This document shows, piece after piece, positions 1-8,907 of a stretch of DNA of 64,000 nt. The notes beneath the pieces are model-generated. The model was given only the letters and a program-made list of their open reading frames with translations. It did not search any database and was not told the origin of the DNA. The stretch is from Blattabacterium cuenoti (lineage in GTDB: Bacteria; Bacteroidota; Bacteroidia; Flavobacteriales; Blattabacteriaceae): positions 257,788 to 321,787 of the forward strand of contig NZ_CP059218.1 in NCBI RefSeq assembly GCF_014252335.1, read 5' to 3'. The position numbers were made by a program, and so were the translations under genes. Position 1 is the stretch's first letter, and every line of letters begins with the position of its first letter.

Positions 1-793
1 TTAAAATGTTATATCCTAAAGAAACCAAGAGCTTTGATACCAATAACCATGTACAAAATAACAAGAATAAAACAATATAAAATTGATGATGTATACACAT
101 GATAAAAGGATGTATCAAAAAATCAATTTTTGTTAAATGCTCTTCCATAACTCTATGTATACCTTTAAAAATCAAAAAATAGGTCATACTACTCAATGAC
201 ATAGCAGACCATATAACTCCTATACATGGTAATTTACTTTTATATTCAAAGCTGAATAACAAACGAATAAAATAGTGAATTAATGAACCAGAAGTAAAAG
301 AAATTAAAATAGATAAAAAAATTCCTATTCCAATTGTAAGTGTTTGTTCTGCTTTAATATAATTACTTAAATGATGTAACGGTTCATTACATAATGGAGA
401 AGACATTTTAATTATTGCTATACTGAATGCACCTCCTAATAAACAAAAAACCATTGATACTGTGGTAGATGTGGGTAATCCTAAAGTATTAAAAATATCC
501 AATAATATGATATCTGAAATCATTACAGCTAAAAAAATAAAAATTAGATCAGACAAATAAAAATAAGAAGGATCAAAAACTCCTTTTCTTGCTACTTCCA
601 TCATTCCGCTAGATAAAAAAGAACCAAACAAGATTCCCAAACTAGCAAAGATCATAATAGTTTTTCTAGAAGCTACTTTAGATCCAATAGCAGAATTGAG
701 AAAATTGACAGCATCATTAATTAAACCAACAATAAGATCAAAAATGGATAAAATAAAAATAATCACTATAATTAATGGATAAAAAAGTTTCAT
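1..793 (-). CDS. PiT-family inorganic phosphate transporter, C-terminus cut by window edge
   Basis: Reading the minus strand from the ATG at 791-793 gives 264 codons without a stop up to the window edge, so the gene is partial at its 3' end. It is a hydrophobic membrane protein that should import inorganic phosphate across the inner membrane. Near the N-terminus (about residues 26-40) is NDAVNFLNSAIGSKVAS, matching the PiT signature around NDxxN, and further on GLPTSTTVSMVF, matching the second PiT element. Several membrane segments alternate with short loops. Bacteroidota PiT proteins are often far longer than this fragment, so most of the gene probably lies outside. It precedes no co-directional gene within the window other than ruvA and der upstream on the same strand. 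Confidence 0.85.
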   Translation of the reverse strand, partial: MKLFYPLIIVIIFILSIFDLIVGLINDAVNFLNSAIGSKVASRKTIMIFASLGILFGSFLSSGMMEVARKGVFDPSYFYLSDLIFIFLAVMISDIILLDIFNTLGLPTSTTVSMVFCLLGGAFSIAIIKMSSPLCNEPLHHLSNYIKAEQTLTIGIGIFLSILISFTSGSLIHYFIRLLFSFEYKSKLPCIGVIWSAMSLSSMTYFLIFKGIHRVMEEHLTKIDFLIHPFIMCIHHQFYIVLFLLFCTWLLVSKLLVSLGYNIL

Positions 794-859
794 AATAAAA
801 AGGAATAATTATACAAAACAAATTAGATATTTATTTATTTTGATCATAATGAAAAATTG

Positions 860-1447
860 TTACAATTTTTTTAAAGATTCCTTGATAATATTTTCTAAAT
901 CCAATTCTGGATTTTTATTTATAACATGAGCCAAAACTGTTTTAGATTCTTGATGAGAAAACCCAAGTGTTATTAAAGCTCTTAAAGCTTCTTGTTGTTT
1001 GTATTGATATTCATTTGGGGTTTTTGGAGTAATAATTACTGGTCCCAGTTTATCTTTCAGTTCTATAATTATTCTTTTTGCAGTTTTATTTCCAATTCCT
1101 TTAATTGTTCTAAATTTTTCTGTATCTTCTTGATATATAGACATTTCGATCTCATTGGTAGTTAAGGAAGATAATAAATTTATAGCTGAACTTGGACCAA
1201 TTCCATTCACTGAAATTAGATGTGAGAACATTGTTCTTTCTATCTTATCAAAAAAACCATACAATAACTGTTTATGTTCTTTCGTAAAAAGATAAGTATA
1301 TATGATAATTTCTTTACCATTTGTTTGTTCTGACAAAGAAGAATAAGTATATACAGATATATATATATAATATCCAACTCCGTTACAATCTATAATTAAA
1401 TTAGATTGATTTTTTTCTATTAATTTTCCTCTTAAATGTGTTATCAC
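860..1447 (-). CDS. ruvA: Holliday junction branch migration protein RuvA
   Basis: The 195-residue product is the usual RuvA size. RuvA binds four-way DNA junctions and loads the RuvB motor for branch migration. The N-terminal OB-fold region begins MITHLRGKLIEKNQ, and two helix-hairpin-helix motifs follow at about residues 73-90 (SVNGIGPSSA) and 108-125 (TIKGIGNKTAKR). A C-terminal domain III (about 147-195) is retained, which is the part that contacts RuvB. It lies 35 nt downstream of der on the same strand. The retention of RuvA suggests that some homologous recombination persists in this reduced genome. The call rests on clear motif matches. Confidence 0.95.
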   Translation of the reverse strand: MITHLRGKLIEKNQSNLIIDCNGVGYYIYISVYTYSSLSEQTNGKEIIIYTYLFTKEHKQLLYGFFDKIERTMFSHLISVNGIGPSSAINLLSSLTTNEIEMSIYQEDTEKFRTIKGIGNKTAKRIIIELKDKLGPVIITPKTPNEYQYKQQEALRALITLGFSHQESKTVLAHVINKNPELDLENIIKESLKKL

Positions 1448-1482
1448 TGTATTATTTTTAAAACATAAACAATGAAAAAATG

Positions 1483-2841
1483 TTATTTATTTTTTATGAA
1501 TAAAATTGTTATTGGTACTCCTATAAAATCAAAATGATATCGTATTTTTTTTTCAGTAAATCTTTTGTAAGATTGTTTTATTAAATGTGGATAATTAGAG
1601 AAAAAAATAAATTTAGGAGTAGCAGACGTTGTGGATTGAGTACAATATTTAATGTAAATCCTTTTGTGTTTTATAGAAGGTGGCGGATATTTTTTTAGAA
1701 TTGGTAACATAATATTATTTAACATATTGGTTTTTAATTTTTTTTTACGCATTTCTAAAATGCGTTGAGCTATAGGAAATATATTAGATAATCCATCTCT
1801 ATTTTTTGCAGAAATAAATAAAATTGGAACATTATAAAATGGTGAAATTTTGTGTCTAATGAAAATTTCTAAATTTTTCATAAAAAAAGAATAATTATTT
1901 TGTTGTTTTAATAAATCACATTTATTAATAAGAATAATGATTCCTTTATTATTTTTTTCCGCAACCCTAAATAGGTAACTATCCTGTGATTCCCATCCTT
2001 GCATTGCATCTATCAAAAGAAAACATATATCTGTATATTCAATCGTTTTTATAGTCCTTATCATAGAATAAAAATCTAAACTATCAACAAGTTTAGATCT
2101 TTTTCTGACTCCTGGTGTATCTACTAACATACAATTATTTTTTGGATAAAAAACATCTAAACTATCCCTAGTAGTTCCATAAAAAGGAGTAACTATATTA
2201 TGATATTTTTCTAAAAAAGAATTAATTAATGTAGATTTGCCCACATTTGGACGACCTATAATAGCAAAATTTGGAATGTTTAATTGATTTTCTTGAATTT
2301 TATTATTATATTTTTCTAAATATATTTCTATTAATTTTTCTAATAATTCTCCTATTCCACTTCCATTGATAGAAGATATACAATAATAAGAAACAAATCC
2401 TAAACGAAAAAAATCTGTATCAGAATACATATTGTTTCCTTTATCTACTTTATTTACTACTAATACAATTGATTTGTTACTTTTTCTTAACAATTGTGAA
2501 ATTATAATATCAGTATCTAAAATGCCAATTGTGATATCAACTACAAATAAGACTACATCAGATTCTTGAATTGCTATTAATATTTGTTTTTTTATTTCTG
2601 TTTGCAGTAAAATTAAAAATTTTTTATCATGACTATCTTTATCTGGATAATGATAATCTGGATATCCACCAGTATCTATGATATTAAAATTAATTCCATT
2701 CCATTGCAAGTTACCATAAACTCTATCTCTTGTTACTCCACTATTTGCATGGACTACTGATTTTTTTCTTCCTACAAGACGATTGAATAATGTAGATTTT
2801 CCTACATTTGGACGTCCAACTATCGATACCACATAACTCAT
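1483..2841 (-). CDS. der: ribosome biogenesis GTPase Der (EngA)
   Basis: Der is an essential tandem GTPase that helps mature the 50S subunit. Two complete G domains are visible. The first has GRPNVGKSTLFNRLVG, DTGGY and NKVD; the second has GRPNVGKSTLINSFLEK, DTPGV and NKCD. A KH-like C-terminal domain follows the second GTPase and ends near FIGVPITILF. The open frame extends six codons upstream to 2859, but I place the start at the internal MSYVVSIVGRPNVG, as family members begin only a few residues before the first P-loop. That gives 452 residues, a normal length. It sits just upstream of ruvA and divergently from trmD, with about 114 nt between the two starts. Confidence 0.95.
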   Translation of the reverse strand: MSYVVSIVGRPNVGKSTLFNRLVGRKKSVVHANSGVTRDRVYGNLQWNGINFNIIDTGGYPDYHYPDKDSHDKKFLILLQTEIKKQILIAIQESDVVLFVVDITIGILDTDIIISQLLRKSNKSIVLVVNKVDKGNNMYSDTDFFRLGFVSYYCISSINGSGIGELLEKLIEIYLEKYNNKIQENQLNIPNFAIIGRPNVGKSTLINSFLEKYHNIVTPFYGTTRDSLDVFYPKNNCMLVDTPGVRKRSKLVDSLDFYSMIRTIKTIEYTDICFLLIDAMQGWESQDSYLFRVAEKNNKGIIILINKCDLLKQQNNYSFFMKNLEIFIRHKISPFYNVPILFISAKNRDGLSNIFPIAQRILEMRKKKLKTNMLNNIMLPILKKYPPPSIKHKRIYIKYCTQSTTSATPKFIFFSNYPHLIKQSYKRFTEKKIRYHFDFIGVPITILFIKNK

Positions 2842-2955
2842 TGTATGATAATAATTCATTTACAATCTATAAAATTATATTTTTTTTATTAGTTTCAATG
2901 ATTTTATTCATGTTTTATCTTTTGATCAAAGTGTATATATTTAAATAAAAAAATA

Positions 2956-3612
2956 ATGCGTATAGATATTGTTAGTATTTTTCCTAGATTATTTAATGAA
3001 TTTTTATACAATTTTCCTGTTAAAAAAGCAATTCATAAAGAACTTTTAGAAGTTCATGTTCATGACTTACGTCAATATGGCATAGGAAAAAAAAAAAAAG
3101 TGGATGATTATCCATATGGAGGAGGTGGAGGAATGGTATTAAAAATTGAACCTGTATATCAATGTTTTAATACACTTTTATCAGAACGATATTATGATGA
3201 AACCATTTTTATGACTCCATCTGGTAAGTCATTTACACAAAAATACGCAGAACAGTTAACTAAAAAAACTAACTTATTAATTCTTTGCGGTCGTTACAAA
3301 GGAGTTGATCAAAGAATTATAGATCATTTAATATCTAAAGAAATATCCATAGGGCCTTATATTTTATCTGGTGGAGAATTAGCAGCAGCTGTGATTGTTG
3401 AATCTATAACTAGGCTGTTACCTGGAGTATTGAATTATTCAAATTCTATTGGTGGTGGTGGGTGCACCTATACGTCGTATCCTATTTATACTCATCCATC
3501 TATTTATAATGGATGGCCAGTACCACAAATACTTTTGTCTGGAAATCATAGAAAAATTAAAGACTGGCGAATAATTAATTCAAAAAATAAAGATAATAAT
3601 AAAGATAAATAA
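2956..3612 (+). CDS. trmD: tRNA (guanine-37-N1)-methyltransferase TrmD
   Basis: TrmD methylates G37 next to the anticodon and prevents +1 frameshifting. The 218-residue product starts MRIDIVSIFPRLF. It shows the deep-trefoil-knot SAM-binding elements: DDYPYGGGGGMVLKIEP, LLILCGRYKGVDQRII and IGPYILSGGELAAAV. The C-terminal RNA-binding part contains VPQILLSGNHRKIKDWR. The segment before it, about residues 160-178, is glycine-rich (IGGGGCTY) and differs from the usual LLxxPxYTRP lead-in, although YPIYTHPSIYNGW preserves the pattern. It is divergent from der. Length and motifs make the call firm. Confidence 0.95.
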   Translation: MRIDIVSIFPRLFNEFLYNFPVKKAIHKELLEVHVHDLRQYGIGKKKKVDDYPYGGGGGMVLKIEPVYQCFNTLLSERYYDETIFMTPSGKSFTQKYAEQLTKKTNLLILCGRYKGVDQRIIDHLISKEISIGPYILSGGELAAAVIVESITRLLPGVLNYSNSIGGGGCTYTSYPIYTHPSIYNGWPVPQILLSGNHRKIKDWRIINSKNKDNNKDK

Positions 3613-4158
3613 TTAATATAATGATATTATTTATTGTCTGTCAATGTATCTATCCATAAATGAAAAATTACTTTTTCAAGTTTGTTAAACATGAATTGGT
3701 TTATGATTCTGATGGGGTGGGTAGGGTACATAATTAGTCTAATACTACTAATACTAACTAATAGTATAATATATAGTATAATATAATTTGAATTGATGAA
3801 TTGCATAAATTACCTAATAAATCTTTATCAATTATTGAATTAATCTTTTTAAATCGTATTTTTTTGATAAACCAATTTTCGATAAATAAATATGCATGCA
3901 TAATAATATGCGCAATAGTTACAACAACATCACATCATGTCATGTCATGCATGTGGAGTAAAAAGTAAGTAAATAGAATTATATTATGCATCATATTGTT
4001 TTTACAAAACAAAAATTGTTATAATTATTTATTTGCTTTATTATTATGATTGTTTATTTCCAAAATTGTCACTTGATAATATGTTTTATATCTATCTTTA
4101 TTATAAAAATGTTTTGTGAAACTAAAATAATAAAACTTTATCATCAAATTCATATAAT
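3613..4158. other. 546-nt non-coding gap between trmD and gyrB
   Basis: I find no convincing gene or structured RNA here. The gap holds simple AT repeats (around 3740-3790, units like tagtataata and taatac), a perfect 12-bp palindrome TATGCATGCATA at 3891-3902, and short direct repeats of catgt near 3935-3952. It ends with a plausible gyrB promoter. In such a dense genome a gap of this size may be an eroded gene, a regulatory region or a replication-related site. I see only weak matches to a DnaA box, so I do not call an origin. Confidence 0.6.
4073..4100 (+). promoter_or_regulatory. possible gyrB promoter, Bacteroidota type
   Basis: TTG at 4073-4075 is followed after 17 nt by TATCTTTA at 4093-4100. 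This resembles the Bacteroidota primary-sigma pattern (TTTG near -33 and TAnnTTTG near -7) with one mismatch. The gyrB start lies about 58 nt downstream. In DNA this AT-rich such matches occur by chance, so this is a suggestion only. Confidence 0.3.
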
Positions 4159-6105
4159 ATGATCAAAAGGACAGATTATACGGCAGATAGTATACAATCA
4201 TTAGAAGGTATTGAACATATCAGAATGAGACCTTCTATGTATATAGGAGATATAGGAACTAGAGGATTACATCATTTAGTGTACGAATTAATAGATAATT
4301 CTGTCGATGAGTCATTAGCCGGATTTTGCAATAAAATATGGGTTACTATTCATCAAAATGGATTTATTACAGTTTTAGATAATGGACGTGGAATTCCAAT
4401 TGATATTCACAAAAAAGAAGGTAAATCTGCATTAGAAGTAGTTATGACTAAAATTGGAGCAGGAGGAAAATTTGATAAAAATTCTTACAAAGTATCTGGA
4501 GGATTACATGGAGTAGGAATATCTTGTGTAAATGCTTTATCCACCAATTTGATTGCTACCGTATATCGTCATGGTAAAATTTATCAACAAGAGTATTTTA
4601 AAGGCAATCCTACTGGTCAAGTAAAATGTATAGGAGAAACTAAGATGCAAGGAACGAAAATACATTATATAGCGGATAGATCAATTTTTACAACTTCAGT
4701 AACATATAATTATGATTATATATCTAATCGTTTACAAGAATTAGCTTTCTTAAATAAAGGATTACATTTATTCTTAAAAGATGAACGAAAAGTACAAGAT
4801 AATAAACAACAAAATAGTAAATATTTTTTTTCTAAAAATGGATTAAAAGAATACTTAACTCTTTTAGAAAAAGATAAAATATCATTAAATAAAAACATTA
4901 TTATAATTGAAGAAAAAAAAGATAATTCTATTATAGAAATTGCTATGCAATACAACAATTCTTTCAAAGAACGAATTTTTTCTTATGTAAATAATATAAA
5001 TACTTATGAAGGTGGTACTCATATTACCGGGTTTAGAAGAGCTTTAACAAGAACTTTAAAAAAATTTTTAGATTCTACTATTACAAAAGAAAAAGATCAA
5101 TTCGAATGGGTTGGAGAGGATTTTAGAGAAGGACTTACCGCAATTATTTCTATAAGAGTTGTAGAACCTCAATTTGAGGGACAAACCAAAACAAAATTAA
5201 GTAACCATGAAATTGGAGGAATTGTAGATAAGATTGTTGGAGAAAAGTTAAATAACTTTTTAGAAGAAAATCCGAATGATAGAAAAAGAATTATTGAGAA
5301 AATTTTGTTATCTGCTAAATCACGTCAAGCTGCAAAAAAAGCTCGTGAATTTATACAAAATAAGATACCAATACAACAAACTTGCATACTTCCAGGAAAA
5401 TTAGCAGATTGTACTTTTAATGATCCAGATAACAGTGAAATTTATTTAGTAGAAGGAGATTCTGCTGGTGGTACTGCTAAACAAGGAAGAGATAGAAATT
5501 TTCAAGCTATTTTACCTTTGAGAGGAAAGATTATTAATGTTGAAAAATCTTCTGCATATAAAATTTTTGAAAATGAAGAAATTAAAAATATATTTATTTC
5601 TTTAGGAGTTACAATGATAACAGAAGACAACAAGAATATTTTAAATATTCAAAAATTGAGATATAAAAAAATCATTATTATGACAGATGCAGATATAGAT
5701 GGTAGTCATATTTCTACTCTAATTTTGACGTTATTTTTTAGGTATATGAAACCTTTGATCGAAAAAGGATATATTTATATTGCAACACCTCCATTGTATT
5801 TAATCAGAAAAGGAAAATATATTAAATATGCTTGGAGTGAACAAGAACGTGTTAACATTATAAATAATTTAGGAGGATCAAAACGTGTTAATATTAATAT
5901 ACAAAGATATAAAGGATTAGGAGAAATGAATGCAGAACAACTTTGGCAAACTACAATGAATCCAGAAAAAAGAACTTTGCGAAAAGTTTGTATAAACAAT
6001 ATATTAGAAGCAAACAAAATTTTCTCTATTCTTATGGGAGAATCAGTTCCGCCAAGAAGACATTTTATAGAACATAATGCAAAATTTGCAAAAATTAACA
6101 TATAA
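4159..6105 (+). CDS. gyrB: DNA gyrase subunit B
   Basis: GyrB is the ATPase subunit of gyrase, which introduces negative supercoils with GyrA. The 648 residues match the short Bacteroidota GyrB form. The GHKL ATPase domain shows ELIDNSVDES, LDNGRGIPI and GGLHGVGISCVNAL (about residues 40-120). The Toprim domain has LVEGDSAGGTAKQGRD near residue 434 and MTDADIDGSHI near residue 513, which provide the catalytic Glu and the DxD metal ligands. The C-terminus ends with the conserved QRYKGLGEMNAEQLW and PPRRHFIE. The family also includes ParE; the length and SAGGTAKQGRDR favour GyrB. It stands alone between a non-coding gap and uppP. Confidence 0.93.
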   Translation: MIKRTDYTADSIQSLEGIEHIRMRPSMYIGDIGTRGLHHLVYELIDNSVDESLAGFCNKIWVTIHQNGFITVLDNGRGIPIDIHKKEGKSALEVVMTKIGAGGKFDKNSYKVSGGLHGVGISCVNALSTNLIATVYRHGKIYQQEYFKGNPTGQVKCIGETKMQGTKIHYIADRSIFTTSVTYNYDYISNRLQELAFLNKGLHLFLKDERKVQDNKQQNSKYFFSKNGLKEYLTLLEKDKISLNKNIIIIEEKKDNSIIEIAMQYNNSFKERIFSYVNNINTYEGGTHITGFRRALTRTLKKFLDSTITKEKDQFEWVGEDFREGLTAIISIRVVEPQFEGQTKTKLSNHEIGGIVDKIVGEKLNNFLEENPNDRKRIIEKILLSAKSRQAAKKAREFIQNKIPIQQTCILPGKLADCTFNDPDNSEIYLVEGDSAGGTAKQGRDRNFQAILPLRGKIINVEKSSAYKIFENEEIKNIFISLGVTMITEDNKNILNIQKLRYKKIIIMTDADIDGSHISTLILTLFFRYMKPLIEKGYIYIATPPLYLIRKGKYIKYAWSEQERVNIINNLGGSKRVNINIQRYKGLGEMNAEQLWQTTMNPEKRTLRKVCINNILEANKIFSILMGESVPPRRHFIEHNAKFAKINI

Positions 6106-6175
6106 TTGATGTTATACAGTATACAGTTAATAATTGATCATAATTGACATCCAGTTATCCAATTAATTTTAATGA

Positions 6176-6991
6176 ATGAATTATATTCAATCCATACTTT
6201 TAGGCTTTATTGAAGGGCTAACTGAATTTTTACCAATTTCTTCTACAGGACATATGATTATTATTGCTGATATGATGGGCATTTTAGGACAAAAAATAAC
6301 TAATTTATTTTTAATTTCTGTTCAATTTGGAGCTATTTTGTCTATTATTGTGTTTTATAAAAAAAAATTTTTATTGAAAAAATTCAATTTTTATATAAAA
6401 ATTTTTATAGCATGTTTACCTATAGTATTGTTTGGATTGTTTGTGAATCATAAAAATATATTATTTTATAACAGTCCAATATTAGTATCAAGTTCTATGA
6501 TGTTAGGAGGAATAATTATTTTACAAGTTGACAATTATTATAATAATCAAAAAATATTAAAACATCAAAATATTACTTATTTACAATCTTTTGTAATTGG
6601 ATTAATCCAATGTTTTGCAATTATTCCAGGTATCTCTAGAAGTGCTACTACTATAATTACTTGTATGTTACAAAATATTCATAAAATACAGTCTATTGAA
6701 TTTTCTCTATTTTTATCGATTCCTATCATTATCATTGCAACATGCAAAAAATTATTTGATTATTTGTTACAAATCAATTATTTGATTTATCCATTTGAAT
6801 TACATATTTTTCCTTTAGGTTTGGATTACGAAGAAATAACATGTTTAATAATTGGGATCATAGTATCTTTTGTCACTGGACTTTGTGCCATAAAATGGGG
6901 TGTAGAATTTATGAAAAAACATAGTTTAAAATTTTTCGGATATTATAGAATTATTTTTGGTTTTATTTTTATATTGTATTTTATTTTTTAA
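6176..6991 (+). CDS. uppP: undecaprenyl-diphosphatase UppP (BacA)
   Basis: UppP is a membrane enzyme that dephosphorylates undecaprenyl pyrophosphate to recycle the lipid carrier for peptidoglycan. The 271-residue product is hydrophobic and has both family motifs: EGLTEFLPISSTGHM near the N-terminus and IPGISRSATTI in the middle. About seven or eight membrane segments are visible. There are two ATGs, at 6172 and 6176; only the second opens the frame that encodes the protein. The 3' end overlaps the convergent rpsP gene by 66 nt, so the last 22 codons (the final membrane segment) are antisense to the rpsP tail. Confidence 0.95.
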   Translation: MNYIQSILLGFIEGLTEFLPISSTGHMIIIADMMGILGQKITNLFLISVQFGAILSIIVFYKKKFLLKKFNFYIKIFIACLPIVLFGLFVNHKNILFYNSPILVSSSMMLGGIIILQVDNYYNNQKILKHQNITYLQSFVIGLIQCFAIIPGISRSATTIITCMLQNIHKIQSIEFSLFLSIPIIIIATCKKLFDYLLQINYLIYPFELHIFPLGLDYEEITCLIIGIIVSFVTGLCAIKWGVEFMKKHSLKFFGYYRIIFGFIFILYFIF

Positions 6992-7312
6992 CCATACATT
7001 AAATTTTTTATTTGCTTCTTCATTAGTTAATCCTCCTCTCTTAACTCCCTCTAACAAATGTTTTTTAAACATCACTCCATTTTTTCTAAAAATTGATTTT
7101 ACTGTATCTGTTGGTTGAGCTCCTTTGACTAACCAGGATATAGTTTTATTAATATTTAATATTGCATGGTTATGTTCTTCTTTATGTGGATTATAATTAC
7201 CTAATTTTTCAATAAACTTTCCATCTCTTGGAGAACGAGAATTAGCTACCACTATATGATAAATTGGTTTGTGTTTTTTACCAATTCTTTTTAAACGAAT
7301 TTTCAATGACAT
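6926..7312 (-). CDS. rpsP: 30S ribosomal protein S16
   Basis: bS16 is a structural protein of the 30S body. The N-terminal part, MSLKIRLKRIGKKHKPIYHI, and SRSPRDGKFIEKLGNYNP are diagnostic. The frame opens at 7324, but I choose the start at 7312 because S16 proteins begin directly at the LKIRL strand. The resulting 128 residues exceed the roughly 80-residue core. The tail (about residue 80 onward, rich in Lys and Asn) is an extension of a type common in Bacteroidota S16. The extension runs into the uppP coding region on the opposite strand. Confidence 0.93.
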   Translation of the reverse strand: MSLKIRLKRIGKKHKPIYHIVVANSRSPRDGKFIEKLGNYNPHKEEHNHAILNINKTISWLVKGAQPTDTVKSIFRKNGVMFKKHLLEGVKRGGLTNEEANKKFNVWLKNKIQYKNKTKNNSIISEKF

Positions 7313-7391
7313 ATAAATCAACATGTATGATGTATGATAAAATTATACATAATTATCATGTAAAAAAAATGATCTATATTTACATAGATAT

Positions 7392-7462
7392 AGACCCGTT
7401 GTGTAAAGGAAGCACAGCAGATTTTGGTTCTGTTAGTTGGGGTTCGATTCCCTACGGGTCTG
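7392..7462 (+). tRNA. tRNA-Gln (anticodon TTG)
   Basis: A full cloverleaf can be folded. The acceptor stem is AGACCCG (7392-7398) with CGGGTCT (7455-7461) and discriminator G at 7462. The anticodon arm is GCAGA-TTTTGGT-TCTGT, which places TTG at the anticodon. The T arm is TGGGG-TTCGATT-CCCTA. No CCA is encoded. TTG reads both Gln codons through wobble. Confidence 0.95.
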
Positions 7463-7515
7463 TTAATGTTATACTTGATTTTGTTAAATCATCCTGATTT
7501 TGAATTTTTTACAAA

Positions 7516-8907
7516 ATGATTATTGGAATGAAAGTAAAAAAAGAAAAAATTTTGCTGATAGCATTTTTAAGTTTTTTAGCTGCTATTTTGATGCATTTGT
7601 CAAAATCTTTTTTCGGGGTCAATAAATTTACCCTTTGTTTATTAAGATATTGTGTTATCTCTCTTTTCATGTTTTATGCTTTTTTGAAAAAAGACTTAAC
7701 CACTTGGATTTTGTTATCTATTATTATAGGAATAGAAATTGGATTAGATCAACCTAAAATAGCAGTAGAACTTAGATTTTTTTCTCAAATTTTTTTAAGA
7801 TTAATTAAAACAATCATAGCACCTATTTTATTTTCAACTTTGGTAGTTGGAATTGCAAGTCATTCTAATATTAAACAATTAGGTAGTATGGGATGGAAAT
7901 CTCTTTTATATTTTGAAATAGTGACAACGTTAGCTTTATTTGTTGGTCTTATAGCAATTAATGTATCTCAAGCTGGCGTTGGAATTGTTATGCCAGCAGG
8001 AATTACTGAACAACAATTACCTAAAGTAGAAAATAGATCTTGGCAAGAAACTATTATTCATGTATTTCCTGAAAATTTTGTGAAATCTATTTATCATGGT
8101 GATGTTTTACCAATTGTTGTATTTTCGGTAATTTTTGGAGTATCTATGGTGTTTTTGGAAGAAAAAAAAAGAAATCCTATACTGTTATTTGCAGAAAGTC
8201 TTTCAGAAATTATGTTTAAGTTTACGAAAATTATTATGTATTTTGCTCCTATTGGGGTTGGGTCAGCAATAGCTTATACTGTTGGGCACATGGGATTGGA
8301 TATATTATATAATTTATTTCAATTATTATTGACTCTGTATATTGCTTTAATAATCTTTTTAGTAGTTATTTTATATCCTATTCTTTTATGGATAAAAGTA
8401 CCTTTAAAAGCCTTTGTAAAGGCATTAACAGAACCTGTATCATTAGCTTTCGCTACTACAAGTTCAGAATCCGCTTTACCTCTTTTAATGGAAAATTTGG
8501 AAAAATTAGGAGTACCTCGTAAAATTATAGCTTTTGTAATTCCTACAGGTTATAGTTTTAATTTAGATGGAACTACACTTTATTTATCTTTAGCTACTGT
8601 ATTTGTAGCGCAAGCTTCTGGAATACCACTTAGTTTTAGTCAGCAAATTATTATAGGATTAACTTTGATTTTAACTAGTAAAGGAGTTGCCGGAGTTCCT
8701 AGAGCATCTTTAGTAATACTTTTATCAACTGTAGCATCTTTTGGATTACCTACATGGCCAATATTAGCAATTATAGGAATAGATGAATTAATGGATATGG
8801 CTAGAACTACTGTAAACGTAATTGGCAATGGATTAGCAAGTTGTGTAATTGCTCGTTCAGAAGGAGAATTAAATGATAAAAAAATGTTGGAATACAATAA
8901 AAATTAA
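7516..8907 (+). CDS. dicarboxylate/amino acid:cation symporter (DAACS family)
   Basis: This 463-residue membrane protein belongs to the glutamate/aspartate/C4-dicarboxylate symporter family (GltP/DctA type). It has about eight membrane segments and two re-entrant loops. The substrate-site signatures are TTSSESALPLLMENL (the serine-rich hairpin) and FNLDGTTLYLSLATVF (the NxDGT motif). An additional N-terminal segment of about 75 residues with two hydrophobic helices precedes the usual core, which starts near ITIIGIEIGLDQP. In an endosymbiont this could import host glutamate, aspartate or dicarboxylates as carbon and amino-donor sources; the exact substrate cannot be read from sequence. Its 3' end overlaps mvaD by 35 nt, so the two are probably co-transcribed. 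Confidence 0.88.
   Translation: MIIGMKVKKEKILLIAFLSFLAAILMHLSKSFFGVNKFTLCLLRYCVISLFMFYAFLKKDLTTWILLSIIIGIEIGLDQPKIAVELRFFSQIFLRLIKTIIAPILFSTLVVGIASHSNIKQLGSMGWKSLLYFEIVTTLALFVGLIAINVSQAGVGIVMPAGITEQQLPKVENRSWQETIIHVFPENFVKSIYHGDVLPIVVFSVIFGVSMVFLEEKKRNPILLFAESLSEIMFKFTKIIMYFAPIGVGSAIAYTVGHMGLDILYNLFQLLLTLYIALIIFLVVILYPILLWIKVPLKAFVKALTEPVSLAFATTSSESALPLLMENLEKLGVPRKIIAFVIPTGYSFNLDGTTLYLSLATVFVAQASGIPLSFSQQIIIGLTLILTSKGVAGVPRASLVILLSTVASFGLPTWPILAIIGIDELMDMARTTVNVIGNGLASCVIARSEGELNDKKMLEYNKN

Noticed and set aside
3613..4158. A possible origin of replication before gyrB
   Set aside because: Only weak, isolated resemblance to DnaA boxes is seen and no dnaA gene is near. GC skew cannot be judged in this window.
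7264..7497. A 77-codon plus-strand open frame covering tRNA-Gln
   Set aside because: It reads through the tRNA gene and the antisense of rpsP, so it is a shadow.
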